Below are positions 44,712-53,578 of a stretch of 53,724 nt of DNA, piece after piece (within the stretch, counting starts at the first letter, position 1; each line of letters opens with the position of its first letter). A program made the translations under genes and the position numbers. The notes beneath the pieces are model-generated. The model was not told the origin of the DNA. It made no database searches and was given only the letters and a program-made list of their open reading frames with translations. Location of the stretch: the NCBI GenBank assembly GCA_024399545.1, contig JAKSNS010000014.1:1-53724 (forward strand), given 5' to 3'. This DNA comes from Paludibacteraceae bacterium. GTDB taxonomy: Bacteria; Bacteroidota; Bacteroidia; Bacteroidales; Paludibacteraceae.

Positions 44712-45587
44712 TCACTCGTTCAGAGTAACCTCCTTATTGATTTTACGGATAAGTCCACGCAGCACCTCGCCAGGTCCGTACTCATAGAAATGTGTAGCAC
44801 CGTCGGCAATCATATTCTGCACAGAGGCAGTCCAACGGACAGGAGAAGTAAGCTGAGCGATGGAGTTGGCCTTAATCTCATCTGCGACAGAGTGAGGAAG
44901 AGCATCAACATTCTGATATACAGGGCAAGCGGGATTGTGGTAGGTGGTAGCCTCGATGGCAGCAGCCAATTCGACACGGGCATCCTCCATCAGCGGCGAA
45001 TGAAACGCACCACCCACGGCAAGTTTCAGAGCACGTTTTGCGCCAGCCTCCTTCATCTTGACGCAAGCCTCGTCGATAGCCTCGTTGGTGCCGGAGATGA
45101 CCAACTGACCGGGACAATTGTAATTGGCAGGAACGACAATGCCGCTGATGCCACGGCAGACCTCCTCGGCAACCTCGTCAGCCAGTCCAAGGACAGCAGC
45201 CATTGTCGAAGGATTCTTCTCACAGCACTTCTGCATAGCCATTGCGCGCTTCAGCACAAGACGAAGTCCATCCTCGAAAGAGACAGCACCTGCGACTACA
45301 AGGGCGGAAAACTCGCCAAGTGAATGACCAGCCACCATATCAGGGCGAAGTTCGCCACGTGTTGTGAGGCAAGATATTACCGAATGGAGGAAAACGGCGG
45401 GTTGGGTAACTTTGGTTTGACGAAGCTCCTCGTCGGTGCCCTCGAACATAATGTCCGTGATGCGGAAACCGAGGATTTCGTTGGCGGAGTCAAACATTTG
45501 GCGTGCCTGTGGGTCGGCATCATATAAATCCTTCCCCATACCGGAGAACTGCGCTCCCTGACCAGGGAAAACGAAAGCTTTTTTCAT
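44712..45587 (-). CDS. fabD: Malonyl-CoA:ACP transacylase
   Basis: FabD loads malonate onto acyl carrier protein for fatty-acid elongation. The 291-residue protein shows VFPGQGAQFSGMGKDLY at the N-terminus, the nucleophile Ser89 in VAGHSLGEFSAL, an arginine region near VLKRAMAMQ, and the catalytic histidine in VGGAFHSPLM. It leads the fabD-alr-yigZ-ruvX-gmk-nadD operon and is separated from alr by four bases. A promoter with the usual -7 box was not found. Confidence 0.95.
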   Translation of the reverse strand: MKKAFVFPGQGAQFSGMGKDLYDADPQARQMFDSANEILGFRITDIMFEGTDEELRQTKVTQPAVFLHSVISCLTTRGELRPDMVAGHSLGEFSALVVAGAVSFEDGLRLVLKRAMAMQKCCEKNPSTMAAVLGLADEVAEEVCRGISGIVVPANYNCPGQLVISGTNEAIDEACVKMKEAGAKRALKLAVGGAFHSPLMEDARVELAAAIEATTYHNPACPVYQNVDALPHSVADEIKANSIAQLTSPVRWTASVQNMIADGATHFYEYGPGEVLRGLIRKINKEVTLNE

Positions 45588-45609
45588 TCTGTTCTATGTG
45601 ATTAATTAT

Positions 45610-45628
45610 ATGAGTTTATAGAACTCAT
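45610..45628. promoter_or_regulatory. Short palindrome upstream of fabD
   Basis: ATGAGTT and AACTCAT flank TATAG, 22 bases before the fabD start. It could be an operator or part of the leader. In fatty-acid genes a palindromic site could bind a lipid-responsive repressor; this is inference only. Confidence 0.35.
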
Positions 45629-45714
45629 TTATGAATAGACGCTATATTCAACATCTTATACTCCAACTGATAACCTGACACATTGATCCGCATGGAAGTA
45701 CGGAACACAAGCGG

Positions 45715-46110
45715 CTAGGCATATTCTATGTCATTGTAAAATACGCTAATCGGTACAGTGTCTTGATCGTATGTGCTTGGGTTAAGGCGCAGTACGTTGT
45801 CGTTGCCAATTGTGCCTGTTGTCTCGTAAAGCATGGTTTCGCTACCATTGAATTGCATAATGCCCTCAACAACGACGGTTGTACGGCTGGATGGCATGAT
45901 TTTCAGTATTCCGGACATAGAGTTTGATTCTTCGGTTAACTCACCGTCAACATAGACATCGTAATCTACTGAGAGTTCATAAATTCCTGCGAAATCGTTC
46001 CCTAACTCCTCAGGATCTGTCCCTGGATTAGTGCCTTTGTTTTTGCCACAACCCGAGAAAGCAAACAACATTGCAACCAAAGCAAAAATAATAGTTATTT
46101 TTCTCATCAT
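45715..46110 (-). CDS. Small lipoprotein of unknown function
   Basis: This 131-residue protein has a lipoprotein signal (ITIIFALVAMLFAFSGC, with cysteine near 21) and a tether rich in N, T, P and E (KNKGTNPGTDPEE). A beta-rich domain follows with FAGIYELSVDYDVYVDGELTEESN and LYETTGTIGNDNVLRLN, similar in look to lipocalin-like lipoproteins of Bacteroidota, but I do not recognise a family. It is downstream of the ECF sigma gene and may be one of its targets, although no promoter is visible. Confidence 0.7.
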   Translation of the reverse strand: MMRKITIIFALVAMLFAFSGCGKNKGTNPGTDPEELGNDFAGIYELSVDYDVYVDGELTEESNSMSGILKIMPSSRTTVVVEGIMQFNGSETMLYETTGTIGNDNVLRLNPSTYDQDTVPISVFYNDIEYA

Positions 46111-46180
46111 ATATACATCGCACTTATGAAACTGCCTTATCGAATAATTTGTTTTGTTTCAAGGTGGTTCTATTACAAAT

Positions 46181-46215
46181 CAAAAAAAAGCCAACCACAA
46201 ACCAAGCAGCTGACT
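46181..46215 (-). terminator. Terminator after the ECF sigma gene
   Basis: On the minus strand AGTCAGC pairs with GTTGGCT (two G-U pairs) and a run of eight T residues follows. Confidence 0.75.
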
Positions 46216-46225
46216 TAGACATCAT

Positions 46226-46807
46226 TCACATCATCGCCACTTTTCCGAGTGTTTTCCTGAGATTCAGCACCGCATAGTGCATACGTCCCAAAGCGGTATT
46301 GATAGATATATTCTTATGCGAGGCTATGTCCTTGAAACTCTTGCCGTTGAAAAAGTGCAGGCTGATGACCTCACGTTGTTCATCGGATAGCCTTGCGACA
46401 GCCTTTTCGAGGGATATGAACCGCTCTTCACGCTCATTGTCCTCAATATACGAGTCATCTATTATCGCCTCGCTCCTATACAGCAGAGCCTCATCGTCAA
46501 TCCGAGAGCATGGAACCTGAGCCTGCAACGACCTGAAATAGTCGAAAACCACGTTATGCGCCACACTCATCATCCAACCAGACAACTTACCCAAATGAGA
46601 ATAACGCCCATGTTTCAGATTGTACATGACTTTAATATATGTGTCCTGCATGAAATCATCCGCCAAATCCGTATCTTTAACCAATGACAACACATACGAA
46701 TAGACACACTCATTATAGCGGGCATAAATAACCTCGAACGCCCTATTGTCACCTTCGACGAACAAACCAATCAACTGTTCATCAGGCAATTCAGCCATGT
46801 TTCTCAT
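46226..46807 (-). CDS. ECF-type RNA polymerase sigma factor
   Basis: This 193-residue protein has sigma region 2 (ELPDEQLIGLFVEGDNRAFEVIYARYNECVYSYVLSLVKDTDLADDFMQDTYIKVMYNLKH, then WMMSVAHNVVFDYFRS) and region 4 (SLEKAVARLSDEQREVISLHFFNGKSFKDIASHKNISINTALGRMHYAVLNLRK). The start at 46807 or 46798 is uncertain; upstream residues are unlikely to be part of region 2. No anti-sigma gene follows, and the downstream gene is a small lipoprotein behind a terminator. It has its own consensus promoter, so it can be transcribed by the housekeeping sigma factor. Confidence 0.9.
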   Translation of the reverse strand: MRNMAELPDEQLIGLFVEGDNRAFEVIYARYNECVYSYVLSLVKDTDLADDFMQDTYIKVMYNLKHGRYSHLGKLSGWMMSVAHNVVFDYFRSLQAQVPCSRIDDEALLYRSEAIIDDSYIEDNEREERFISLEKAVARLSDEQREVISLHFFNGKSFKDIASHKNISINTALGRMHYAVLNLRKTLGKVAMM

Positions 46808-46905
46808 TGTTTCAGATTTTCGGATTCCCAACATTCAACCATCGGGAATCGCATTTAATGAGTAACTTAAAATCAATAGGCGACAATAGTTTCAGTTTGA
46901 CGGTG

Positions 46906-46936
46906 CAAATTTACTGTTTTTATTCGACACCGCCAA
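46906..46936 (-). promoter_or_regulatory. Consensus promoter of the ECF sigma gene
   Basis: On the minus strand TTG (46934-46936), a 20-base spacer and TAAATTTG (46906-46913) followed by C match the housekeeping consensus exactly. The leader to 46807 is about 90 bases. Confidence 0.8.
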
Positions 46937-47002
46937 ACATTTCGGCATTTATTTTCAAGGAAAATAATATTTCCAAAAAGAACTTTTGTCAAATATTATT
47001 CG

Positions 47003-47010
47003 TAACTTTG
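47003..47010 (+). promoter_or_regulatory. -7 element (TAACTTTG) of the tsaB operon
   Basis: TAACTTTG followed by C lies 28 bases before the tsaB ATG. No TTG is found at the ideal distance; the nearest has a 14-base spacer. Confidence 0.6.
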
Positions 47011-47038
47011 CAGCCAAAGTAACGCAATCCGAAAAGCG

Positions 47039-47728
47039 ATGAATTATCTACTGATAGAAACCTCTGCCTCAATATGTAGCGTGGCTTTGGCATTAAACAG
47101 CGAGATTATTTGTTCGTACCGCAACGACGAACCCATGCAGCACGCCACCCTACTTCCACGTTACGTTGAGCAGGCCTTGGCCGAGACACGTAAACGAGGA
47201 GCAAGCATAGATGTCGTGGCAGTCAGCGGTGGACCTGGCTCATACACGGGTCTTCGTATAGGGGTTTCGACAGCAAAAGGTTTGTGCTACACCACAGGAG
47301 CGAAACTGGTGCAGGTCAGTACCCTACGACTCATTGCGCTAAGGTTTATCAATGAACACCCAGAGGTTGGAAAGTCATCTTTAATACATCCGATGATTGA
47401 CGCTCGCCGTATGGAAGTCTATACACAGGCTTTCGGTTTTGACGGCAAGCCATGTGGTGACGCAGAAGCAAAAATCGTCACTCCAGATTATTTTGTTGGC
47501 ACGACCGAAACTCCTTTGTATATATGTGGTTCTGGTGCCGCAAAATGCGAAGGTGTGGTATGTGGAGAAAACGTACATATAGTCGGTGACGTGACACCTA
47601 TTGCAGACACAGATATGCTATTTCTTGCCAAAGAGGCTGTAACAAACGGCAAGTTCGAGGATGTGGCCTATTATGAGCCATTCTACCTAAAAGAGTTCTA
47701 CACCACGGCAAAACCAATCAGCCAATGA
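47039..47728 (+). CDS. tsaB: tRNA threonylcarbamoyladenosine synthesis protein TsaB
   Basis: TsaB is an inactive ASKHA-fold partner of TsaD in making t6A37 on ANN-decoding tRNAs. The 229-residue protein begins NYLLIETSASICSVALALN, has DVVAVSGGPGSYTGLRIGVSTAKGLCYTTGAKL (the family signature), and later MIDARRMEVYTQAF. The tsaD, tsaE and tsaC partners are not in the window. It is the first gene of a long overlapping operon and overlaps the next gene by four bases (ATGA). Confidence 0.93.
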   Translation: MNYLLIETSASICSVALALNSEIICSYRNDEPMQHATLLPRYVEQALAETRKRGASIDVVAVSGGPGSYTGLRIGVSTAKGLCYTTGAKLVQVSTLRLIALRFINEHPEVGKSSLIHPMIDARRMEVYTQAFGFDGKPCGDAEAKIVTPDYFVGTTETPLYICGSGAAKCEGVVCGENVHIVGDVTPIADTDMLFLAKEAVTNGKFEDVAYYEPFYLKEFYTTAKPISQ

Positions 47729-48186
47729 GCGAGATAAGGATGCCGCACCTAAACCTGCCTGACTATGGCAACAAAATAAGGGTGCGCCTCAACAGAGTAA
47801 AACAGGAAATCTTCGACCCTATACGCCGCATTTGGGTTGCGTTGACCCCAGAAGAGTGGGTGCGCCAAAACATGACGCTCTATATTTCAGAGCGTTTGGA
47901 CATTCCACTTTCACGTTTCGCCAATGAGGCACAGATTACATTCAACGGACTCAAAAAACGCTGCGACACAATAATATATGATGAAAAGGCAATGCCCCTC
48001 GCTATCGCCGAATACAAACAACCGACAGTCGCTATAACACAAAAGGTTTTCGACCAGATAGCGATCTATAACCTAAGATTAAACGTGCCGTACCTTATTG
48101 TTAGCAACGGTTATACGCATTTCCTGTGTCAGGTAGATAATGAGAACAAACGATACATATTTTCGGACAAACTGAACTATGGCTAA
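47725..48186 (+). CDS. HsdR_N-like nuclease-fold protein
   Basis: This 153-residue protein shows the type I restriction HsdR N-terminal-like domain (HSDR_N_2): RIWVALTPEEWVRQNMTLYI, then FNGLKKRCDTIIYDEKAMPLAIAEYKQP, in which a D..ExK motif is present, and PYLIVSNGYTHFLCQV. No helicase or methylase subunit is nearby, so it is not a restriction system. Its location between tsaB and holA is, from memory, common in Bacteroidota, which suggests a housekeeping DNA role. The nuclease activity is unproven. Confidence 0.8.
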   Translation: MSEIRMPHLNLPDYGNKIRVRLNRVKQEIFDPIRRIWVALTPEEWVRQNMTLYISERLDIPLSRFANEAQITFNGLKKRCDTIIYDEKAMPLAIAEYKQPTVAITQKVFDQIAIYNLRLNVPYLIVSNGYTHFLCQVDNENKRYIFSDKLNYG

Positions 48187-49207
48187 ACAAGCGGTTACAT
48201 ACCAATCTATCATCCAAGAGATTGACTCTCGCCAGTTACGCCCCATATATATGCTGTATGGTGACGAAACGTACTACATAGACTTGCTGTCCGACTATTT
48301 CGAGAACAACGTACTCACGGAGGAAGAGGAACGTGAGTTCAGCCTGTCGGTTCTTTACGGCAAAGATATTACAGTTGCAGATATAGTAATGAGTGCCAGC
48401 GAGTTCCCTGTATTCGGCGACTACAAAGTAACAATAGTAAAAGAGGCACAAAGCATTGAGAAAGCCAACTGGGACCCGCTTGTGGATTACCTGAAAAACC
48501 CAAACCCACAATCCGTCATCATCCTCTGTTATAGGAAAGAGACCATAGACAGCCGACTGAAAATAATAAAGAGCATAGCGGACAAAGGAGTGATTTTCCA
48601 AAGCCAAAAACTCCGTGACTACCAGTTGCCAGACTGGATTATAAACACCGTTGGGTCAAAGGGGTATTCGATTGACGCTCGTTCTGCCGAACTGCTTGCA
48701 GAGTTCCTCGGCAGCAACCTCGGAAAGATTGTCAACGAGATTGACAAATTGGGGATTATCATGGAGAAACAGGGGACACGAGACATAACCCCTGACCTAA
48801 TAGAACGCAACATAGGCATATCCAAAGAGTATAACAACTTCGAACTTATTTCCGCCATAATAAAAGGTAACACGCTGAAAGTCCATAGGATAATAGATTA
48901 TTTCGCCAGCAACCCAAAAGCAAGCAGCATTGCACAGACGACTGTTTTGCTATTCCGTTTCTTCGCCGACCTTATGATTTACCACTCATCGCCAGACAAA
49001 AACCAATACACAGTCATGCAGTTGGTCAAATGCAACCAAATGAGGTACAACGAACTAAGGCAAGCTGCCACAAAATTCTCGTCTGGGCGCACTCTTTATG
49101 CCATAGAACAGATACGTGACCTCGATGCGCGGTTCAAAGGATTTGGCGGAGGCAATGTCTCCGGCAGGGATTTATTGCGTGAAACACTTTTCAAAATAAT
49201 GCACTGA
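48179..49207 (+). CDS. holA: DNA polymerase III delta subunit
   Basis: HolA is the clamp-loader subunit that opens the beta clamp. The 342-residue protein has the family pattern: PIYMLYGDETYYIDLLSDYF near the N-terminus, VIILCYRKETIDSRLKIIKSI, RSAELLAEFLGSNLGKIVNEIDKL, and a C-terminal domain with FELISAIIKGNTLKVHRIIDYF and YAIEQIRDLDARFKGFG. It overlaps the preceding gene by eight bases. It belongs to the replication core and is co-transcribed with tsaB. Confidence 0.92.
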   Translation: MAKQAVTYQSIIQEIDSRQLRPIYMLYGDETYYIDLLSDYFENNVLTEEEEREFSLSVLYGKDITVADIVMSASEFPVFGDYKVTIVKEAQSIEKANWDPLVDYLKNPNPQSVIILCYRKETIDSRLKIIKSIADKGVIFQSQKLRDYQLPDWIINTVGSKGYSIDARSAELLAEFLGSNLGKIVNEIDKLGIIMEKQGTRDITPDLIERNIGISKEYNNFELISAIIKGNTLKVHRIIDYFASNPKASSIAQTTVLLFRFFADLMIYHSSPDKNQYTVMQLVKCNQMRYNELRQAATKFSSGRTLYAIEQIRDLDARFKGFGGGNVSGRDLLRETLFKIMH

Positions 49208-49208
49208 T

Positions 49209-50147
49209 ATGAAAGACTATCTCAAACTTATCCGCATTTTCGATCTATTAAGCATTGCTGTTATACAGGCATTTATATATTTCGCAGCTGTGATTCCGAC
49301 AACTGCGCAATATGGTTTCATATTGATGTTGCCTTATTGGATAGTGGCATCGCTGGTTGCGGCTACGGCTTTGATTGCAGCAGGAGGATTCGTAATCAAC
49401 GACTATTTTGACATAAAAATTGACCGATTGAACCGACCAGACAAAATAATAGTTTCAAACAGCATATCCAAGAAAAACGCCATGCAGATTTACCAGATTC
49501 TTACCATCTCTGGTGTCGCTATCGGTGTCGTTGCCTCAGTAATGCTGAAAAGTTTCACGCTTGCCTTCATATTCATCATCGTAGCAGGTTTGCTTTGGTT
49601 CTATTCTTCGTCATACAAAAGGATGCCCATCGTTGGTAACGTCGTAGTGGCACTGATGGCTGGACTTGTTCCTCTTATCCCTGCCTTTGCAGCCAAAGAG
49701 CAGTTGGTGCTTGACTATACAAAACTAATCCTCGAACTACCTATAGTCCCTTCGCTATATACGTTTTGCGGTGCAATGGCGTTATTCACGTTCTTTGCCG
49801 TAATGTCGTTGGAAATCATAAAAGACATACGAGACGAATATGGCGACCGCGAGATGGAATGCCACACTATGCCAGTCGTATTCGGCATCACTGCATCACG
49901 CATAATAGCTACAGTAATGACAGTTATAGCATGCGGCATAGCCGTCTTCTCTACATATAAAATAGGTACACATTCCTCTTTGTCAATTAGATACGCATTA
50001 ATAGCAATAGTATTGCCTGCCGCTTTTCTTCTCTATTTCATTTGGTCAAGGAACAGCAAGGCAATCAACAATGCAGTACACGTAAACTACCTGATAATAC
50101 TTTTGGCAGGACTCTACCCTCTCGTATATTACTATTCACTACAATAA
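49209..50147 (+). CDS. UbiA-family prenyltransferase
   Basis: This 312-residue integral membrane enzyme has eight or nine hydrophobic helices and the UbiA aspartate-rich motif NDYFDIKIDRLNRPDK, with a second DIRDEYGDREME motif near residue 200. Bacteroidota members resemble geranylgeranylglycerol-phosphate geranylgeranyltransferases, but the exact acceptor cannot be assigned. It follows holA by one base and ends in a TAATG overlap with maf. The membrane location is clear from the helices. Confidence 0.85.
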   Translation: MKDYLKLIRIFDLLSIAVIQAFIYFAAVIPTTAQYGFILMLPYWIVASLVAATALIAAGGFVINDYFDIKIDRLNRPDKIIVSNSISKKNAMQIYQILTISGVAIGVVASVMLKSFTLAFIFIIVAGLLWFYSSSYKRMPIVGNVVVALMAGLVPLIPAFAAKEQLVLDYTKLILELPIVPSLYTFCGAMALFTFFAVMSLEIIKDIRDEYGDREMECHTMPVVFGITASRIIATVMTVIACGIAVFSTYKIGTHSSLSIRYALIAIVLPAAFLLYFIWSRNSKAINNAVHVNYLIILLAGLYPLVYYYSLQ

Positions 50148-50710
50148 TGTTTATATTAGGATCAAAATCGCCACGTCGTAAGGCTCTCCTTGAGGGTCTC
50201 GACATTAAATTCTCAGTCCGCACCATTGATACGGACGAAACCTACCCTGAAACATTACAACCAGAAGAAGTACCAATGTACATCGCTCAACTTAAAGCCG
50301 ACGCTTTCGATGATTTAGCTGATGGGGACACACTTCTTACAGCTGACACAGTTGTAATTGTCGATGGTAAAATCTTAGGTAAACCCGCTGACCGCGATGA
50401 GGCAATCAAAATGCTGAAAATGCTCCAAGGACGTACGCACACGGTTGTTACCGGTATCTGTTTCAAGCAACAACAGAAAAAAATCGCTTTCAGTGACAAA
50501 TCCATTGTCCACGTAGCGAAAATCTCGCAGAAGGACATTGAATACTATGTTGACACCTACAAGCCTTACGACAAGGCAGGTGCATACGGTATCCAGGAGT
50601 GGTTCGGTTACGTAGCCATCGACCGTGTGGAAGGCTCCTTCTTCAATGTCATGGGATTGCCAACCCATATTGTTTATAAAGTAATAAACGCTCTTGATTC
50701 TCTTAAGTGA
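50147..50710 (+). CDS. maf: Maf-family nucleoside triphosphate pyrophosphatase
   Basis: Maf hydrolyses non-canonical or modified pyrimidine NTPs (dTTP/UTP type) and is linked to septum inhibition. The 187-residue protein starts at ATG 50147; a longer frame runs upstream inside the prenyltransferase gene. Landmarks are FILGSKSPRRKALLEGL, TADTVVIVDGKILGKPAD, GRTHTVVTGI and DKAGAYGIQEWFG. It overlaps the UbiA-like gene by one base and the substrate-binding lipoprotein gene by four (GTGA). Confidence 0.92.
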   Translation: MFILGSKSPRRKALLEGLDIKFSVRTIDTDETYPETLQPEEVPMYIAQLKADAFDDLADGDTLLTADTVVIVDGKILGKPADRDEAIKMLKMLQGRTHTVVTGICFKQQQKKIAFSDKSIVHVAKISQKDIEYYVDTYKPYDKAGAYGIQEWFGYVAIDRVEGSFFNVMGLPTHIVYKVINALDSLK

Positions 50711-51834
50711 AACGCTTAACCACTTATATTCTAATTATATTGCTGCTGTCATCTTGCTTTTCGGATGGCAGCAGCAATTATACTTCTCACTCCGACGCAA
50801 CACACTTGCAGCCTAAGTATGCGCAAGGTTTTGACATTTACCAGCACGACGACTTTACCGAAATCCAAATACTCAACCCATGGAAAAAAGGACAAGTAGC
50901 AGCAAAATATTACCTTGTCCAATCAGACACGGTAGTCACACCGGAAGATGGCATTCGCATTAAGATTCCACTCCACAACGTAGCCTCTACCTCTGTCACG
51001 CAATACGAATTTCTCTCGCTGCTTGGCGAATGTGGCTCAATCAAAGGCATTTGCTCACCAAAACTCGTTTACAACCATACAATAGACTCGCTTTTCAAAA
51101 CAGGTAAAATAACTGATCTCGGCGATGCATTCAACATTAACAAAGAACGTTTGATTATGCTCGCCCCTGACGCCGTTTTAGGCACTTTCTACAACGAAAA
51201 CTCAATTTCAAAAGCAATTGACCCATCCACGGGCATAGTCACAATATACGACAATGAATGGACAGAGTCAACAATCCTCGCACGTACCGAATGGATAAAG
51301 TTCATAGCCGCATTCTATGGGAAATCTTCTATGGCTGACTCGATATTCAATATTATAGATTCTTCATACCAGACATCCTTAGCCATACTTGAAAACATTA
51401 CTTCACGCAAATCGGTTATGGTAGGCAACAACTACCGTGGTACATGGTATATGCCTGGAGGAAAGTCATATATGTGTAACCTTCTCAAAGACGCACACGC
51501 CTACTATCTTTATGAAAACGACACCACGACAGGTTCGTTGCCACTAAATTTCGAGCAGGTGCTGACTGATTTCGCCGATTGTGACGTATGGCTCAACGCC
51601 CCTGTCTCGTCCATTGAGGCTCTTGTCCAAATGGACGAACGTCATGCGCTTTTCCGCCCAGTCAAAACTGGTAACGTCTTTGCATTCAAACAACGTGTGA
51701 ACGCATCAGGGGCGAATGATTTTTGGGAGTCTGGTATAGCCCACCCCGACATTATCCTAAACGATATAATTTGGGCTCTATATCCTTCTTTGATGCCTGA
51801 TTACGTCCCAACATATATAAACAAGTGCGAATAA
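50707..51834 (+). CDS. ABC importer substrate-binding lipoprotein (iron-complex/B12 type)
   Basis: This 375-residue protein starts at GTG 50707 (KRLTTYILIILLLSSC, lipobox cysteine near 17). It has the periplasmic-binding fold used for iron complexes and cobalamin: NVASTSVTQYEFLSLLGECGSIKGIC, NKERLIMLAPDAVLGTF, and IAAFYGKSSMADSIFNIIDSSYQ. The ligand is not deducible, since metallophore and B12 binders share this fold. The following permease and ATPase genes complete the transporter. No cobalamin riboswitch or Fur-like box was seen, and the gene is joined to the housekeeping operon. Confidence 0.86.
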   Translation: MKRLTTYILIILLLSSCFSDGSSNYTSHSDATHLQPKYAQGFDIYQHDDFTEIQILNPWKKGQVAAKYYLVQSDTVVTPEDGIRIKIPLHNVASTSVTQYEFLSLLGECGSIKGICSPKLVYNHTIDSLFKTGKITDLGDAFNINKERLIMLAPDAVLGTFYNENSISKAIDPSTGIVTIYDNEWTESTILARTEWIKFIAAFYGKSSMADSIFNIIDSSYQTSLAILENITSRKSVMVGNNYRGTWYMPGGKSYMCNLLKDAHAYYLYENDTTTGSLPLNFEQVLTDFADCDVWLNAPVSSIEALVQMDERHALFRPVKTGNVFAFKQRVNASGANDFWESGIAHPDIILNDIIWALYPSLMPDYVPTYINKCE

Positions 51835-51836
51835 AA

Positions 51837-52820
51837 ATGGCTGCTCATCGTAACGATATTATTCTCACGTTTTTTTCGTTTCTGACGTTGCTTTTGTTTG
51901 CCACGGATATTGTCTTTGGCTCGGTGAGCATACCTATTGCGCAGTTGTCCGACCCTATGTATCATAACATTATCTTCAGTTACCGTCTGCCCAAGGCGTT
52001 GACAGCGGTACTAACAGGGGCTGCAATTTCGGTGGCTGGACTAATAATGCAGACGCATTTCCAGAATCCCCTGGCGGGTCCGTATGTGTTAGGTGTCTCG
52101 TCAGGAGCTTCGCTCGGTGTGGCATTGTTCATGCTTGCGTCACCAATACTACCCTCATTTATTATCACAAGCGGTTGGGGCATAGTCGTTTCCGCCATAA
52201 TAGGTGCATTGGCGATTCTCCTCATAGTCCTGATGGTCTCATACAGGACAACGCAACCGACGACATTGCTAATCATTGGTATTATGTTTGGTCAAATTGC
52301 TGGTTCAATTGTCACCATCCTCCAGAATTACGCCGACCCTGATTCGCTTAAACTCTTCGTTATCTGGACTTTCGGTTCTCTGTCTTCTGTCACTTGGACG
52401 TATATGCAAGTAATGTTGCCACTTACCATTATAGGCTTGGCCATTGCCTTCTCTATACAGAAACCGCTTAATGCGCTACTTCTTGGCGAGAATTACGCAC
52501 ACTCATTGGGTATTAACATACGCATTGTCCGTATTCTGATTATCATAACGATAGCCCTGCTGGCAGGTGCGACCACCGCCTTCACAGGTCCGATTGCCTT
52601 CATAGGTATTGCCGTACCTCATCTGGTGCGTATGATGCTTCGTACCAATAACCACAATATCACTATCCCAGCGTCAATTTTGGTTGGGGCTTCTTTATTG
52701 CTTGTCTGCGACATTTGCTCGCAACTACCTGCGAATGGCACCATCCTGCCAATCAATGCGATATCTTCTATCGTTGGCGCACCAATAATAATTTGGATTA
52801 TCCTCAAAAACCGCAACTAA
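51837..52820 (+). CDS. FecCD-family ABC permease
   Basis: This 327-residue inner-membrane permease (from ATG 51837) has about nine hydrophobic segments and the FecCD landmarks YRLPKALTAVLTGAAISVAGLIMQTHFQNPLAGPYVLGVSSGASLG, TLLIIGIMFGQI, WTFGSLSSVTW and GPIAFIGIAVPHLVRM, the last being the cytoplasmic coupling segment. It forms a homodimer with the ATPase from the next gene. Its end overlaps the ATPase start (TAATG). A GTG at 51825 that overlaps the lipoprotein gene is an alternative start. Confidence 0.93.
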   Translation: MAAHRNDIILTFFSFLTLLLFATDIVFGSVSIPIAQLSDPMYHNIIFSYRLPKALTAVLTGAAISVAGLIMQTHFQNPLAGPYVLGVSSGASLGVALFMLASPILPSFIITSGWGIVVSAIIGALAILLIVLMVSYRTTQPTTLLIIGIMFGQIAGSIVTILQNYADPDSLKLFVIWTFGSLSSVTWTYMQVMLPLTIIGLAIAFSIQKPLNALLLGENYAHSLGINIRIVRILIIITIALLAGATTAFTGPIAFIGIAVPHLVRMMLRTNNHNITIPASILVGASLLLVCDICSQLPANGTILPINAISSIVGAPIIIWIILKNRN

Positions 52821-53578
52821 TGGTTCTCACAACGCACAATCTCGCAATTGGTTACGACCGGAAGACAATCCAGTCAGATTTGAATCTGTCCGCCGAGCCG
52901 TCGCAGATGATTGCCCTGCTTGGCACCAACGGCACAGGCAAATCCACACTGCTCAGGACCATTGCGTCGTTGCAGCCCTCGCTTGCAGGTGACGTTATGT
53001 TTGATGGCAGACCAATCAACACTCTCCCCTCTTCAGAACGTGCAAAATCAGTCTCTGTCGTACTAACTGACACCATAACATCGCAGCACATGACTGTCTA
53101 TGACCTAATCAGCATGGGCAGAATACCATATACCACATGGACAAACAGGATTTCGCACACTGACGACAAGGTCATCAAAGACTCATGCCGTCAGGTCAAC
53201 CTTCTCCACAAACTCCACAATCCCGTCAACGAACTCTCTGACGGCGAGCGTCAACGAGCGTCAATAGCACGTGCCCTTGCCCAGGACACACCGCTGATTC
53301 TCCTCGACGAACCCACGTCGCACCTCGACCTCCCCAACCGTATAGAGGTTATGCTGTTGCTGAAAAGGCTTGCCGAACAAAACGGCAAGACAATCATCAT
53401 CTCAACCCACGAAATCAACCTTGCCCTACAGACCGCCCACTACATCTGGTTTCTAACACCCTGCCACGGCATTCTGTCCGACACCCCGCAGAACATCGTT
53501 CTGTCCGACAAATTCATTGAATCCTTCTCATCCGACCACTTCACGCTTCTTCCTACCGGCGATTACAAATTGCTCTGA
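52820..53578 (+). CDS. ABC importer ATPase (FepC/BtuD-like)
   Basis: This 252-residue ATPase (from ATG 52820; an upstream in-frame ATG lies inside the permease gene) has Walker A GTNGTGKST, the Q-loop region VVLTDTITSQ, the signature LSDGERQRASIARALAQ, Walker B LILLDEPTSHLD and the switch histidine in IISTHEINLAL. It energises uptake of the siderophore- or B12-type ligand with the two preceding genes. It ends the operon; the last 146 bases of the window (53579-53724) have no gene and no clear terminator. Confidence 0.94.
   Translation: MVLTTHNLAIGYDRKTIQSDLNLSAEPSQMIALLGTNGTGKSTLLRTIASLQPSLAGDVMFDGRPINTLPSSERAKSVSVVLTDTITSQHMTVYDLISMGRIPYTTWTNRISHTDDKVIKDSCRQVNLLHKLHNPVNELSDGERQRASIARALAQDTPLILLDEPTSHLDLPNRIEVMLLLKRLAEQNGKTIIISTHEINLALQTAHYIWFLTPCHGILSDTPQNIVLSDKFIESFSSDHFTLLPTGDYKLL

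Noticed and set aside
47725-48186. Type I restriction-modification system
   Set aside because: Only a short HsdR_N-like domain is present, with no helicase, specificity or methylase genes nearby.
50042-50146. Longer Maf start overlapping the prenyltransferase gene
   Set aside because: The added residues are unlike Maf, and the TAATG start at 50147 gives the family's normal N-terminus.
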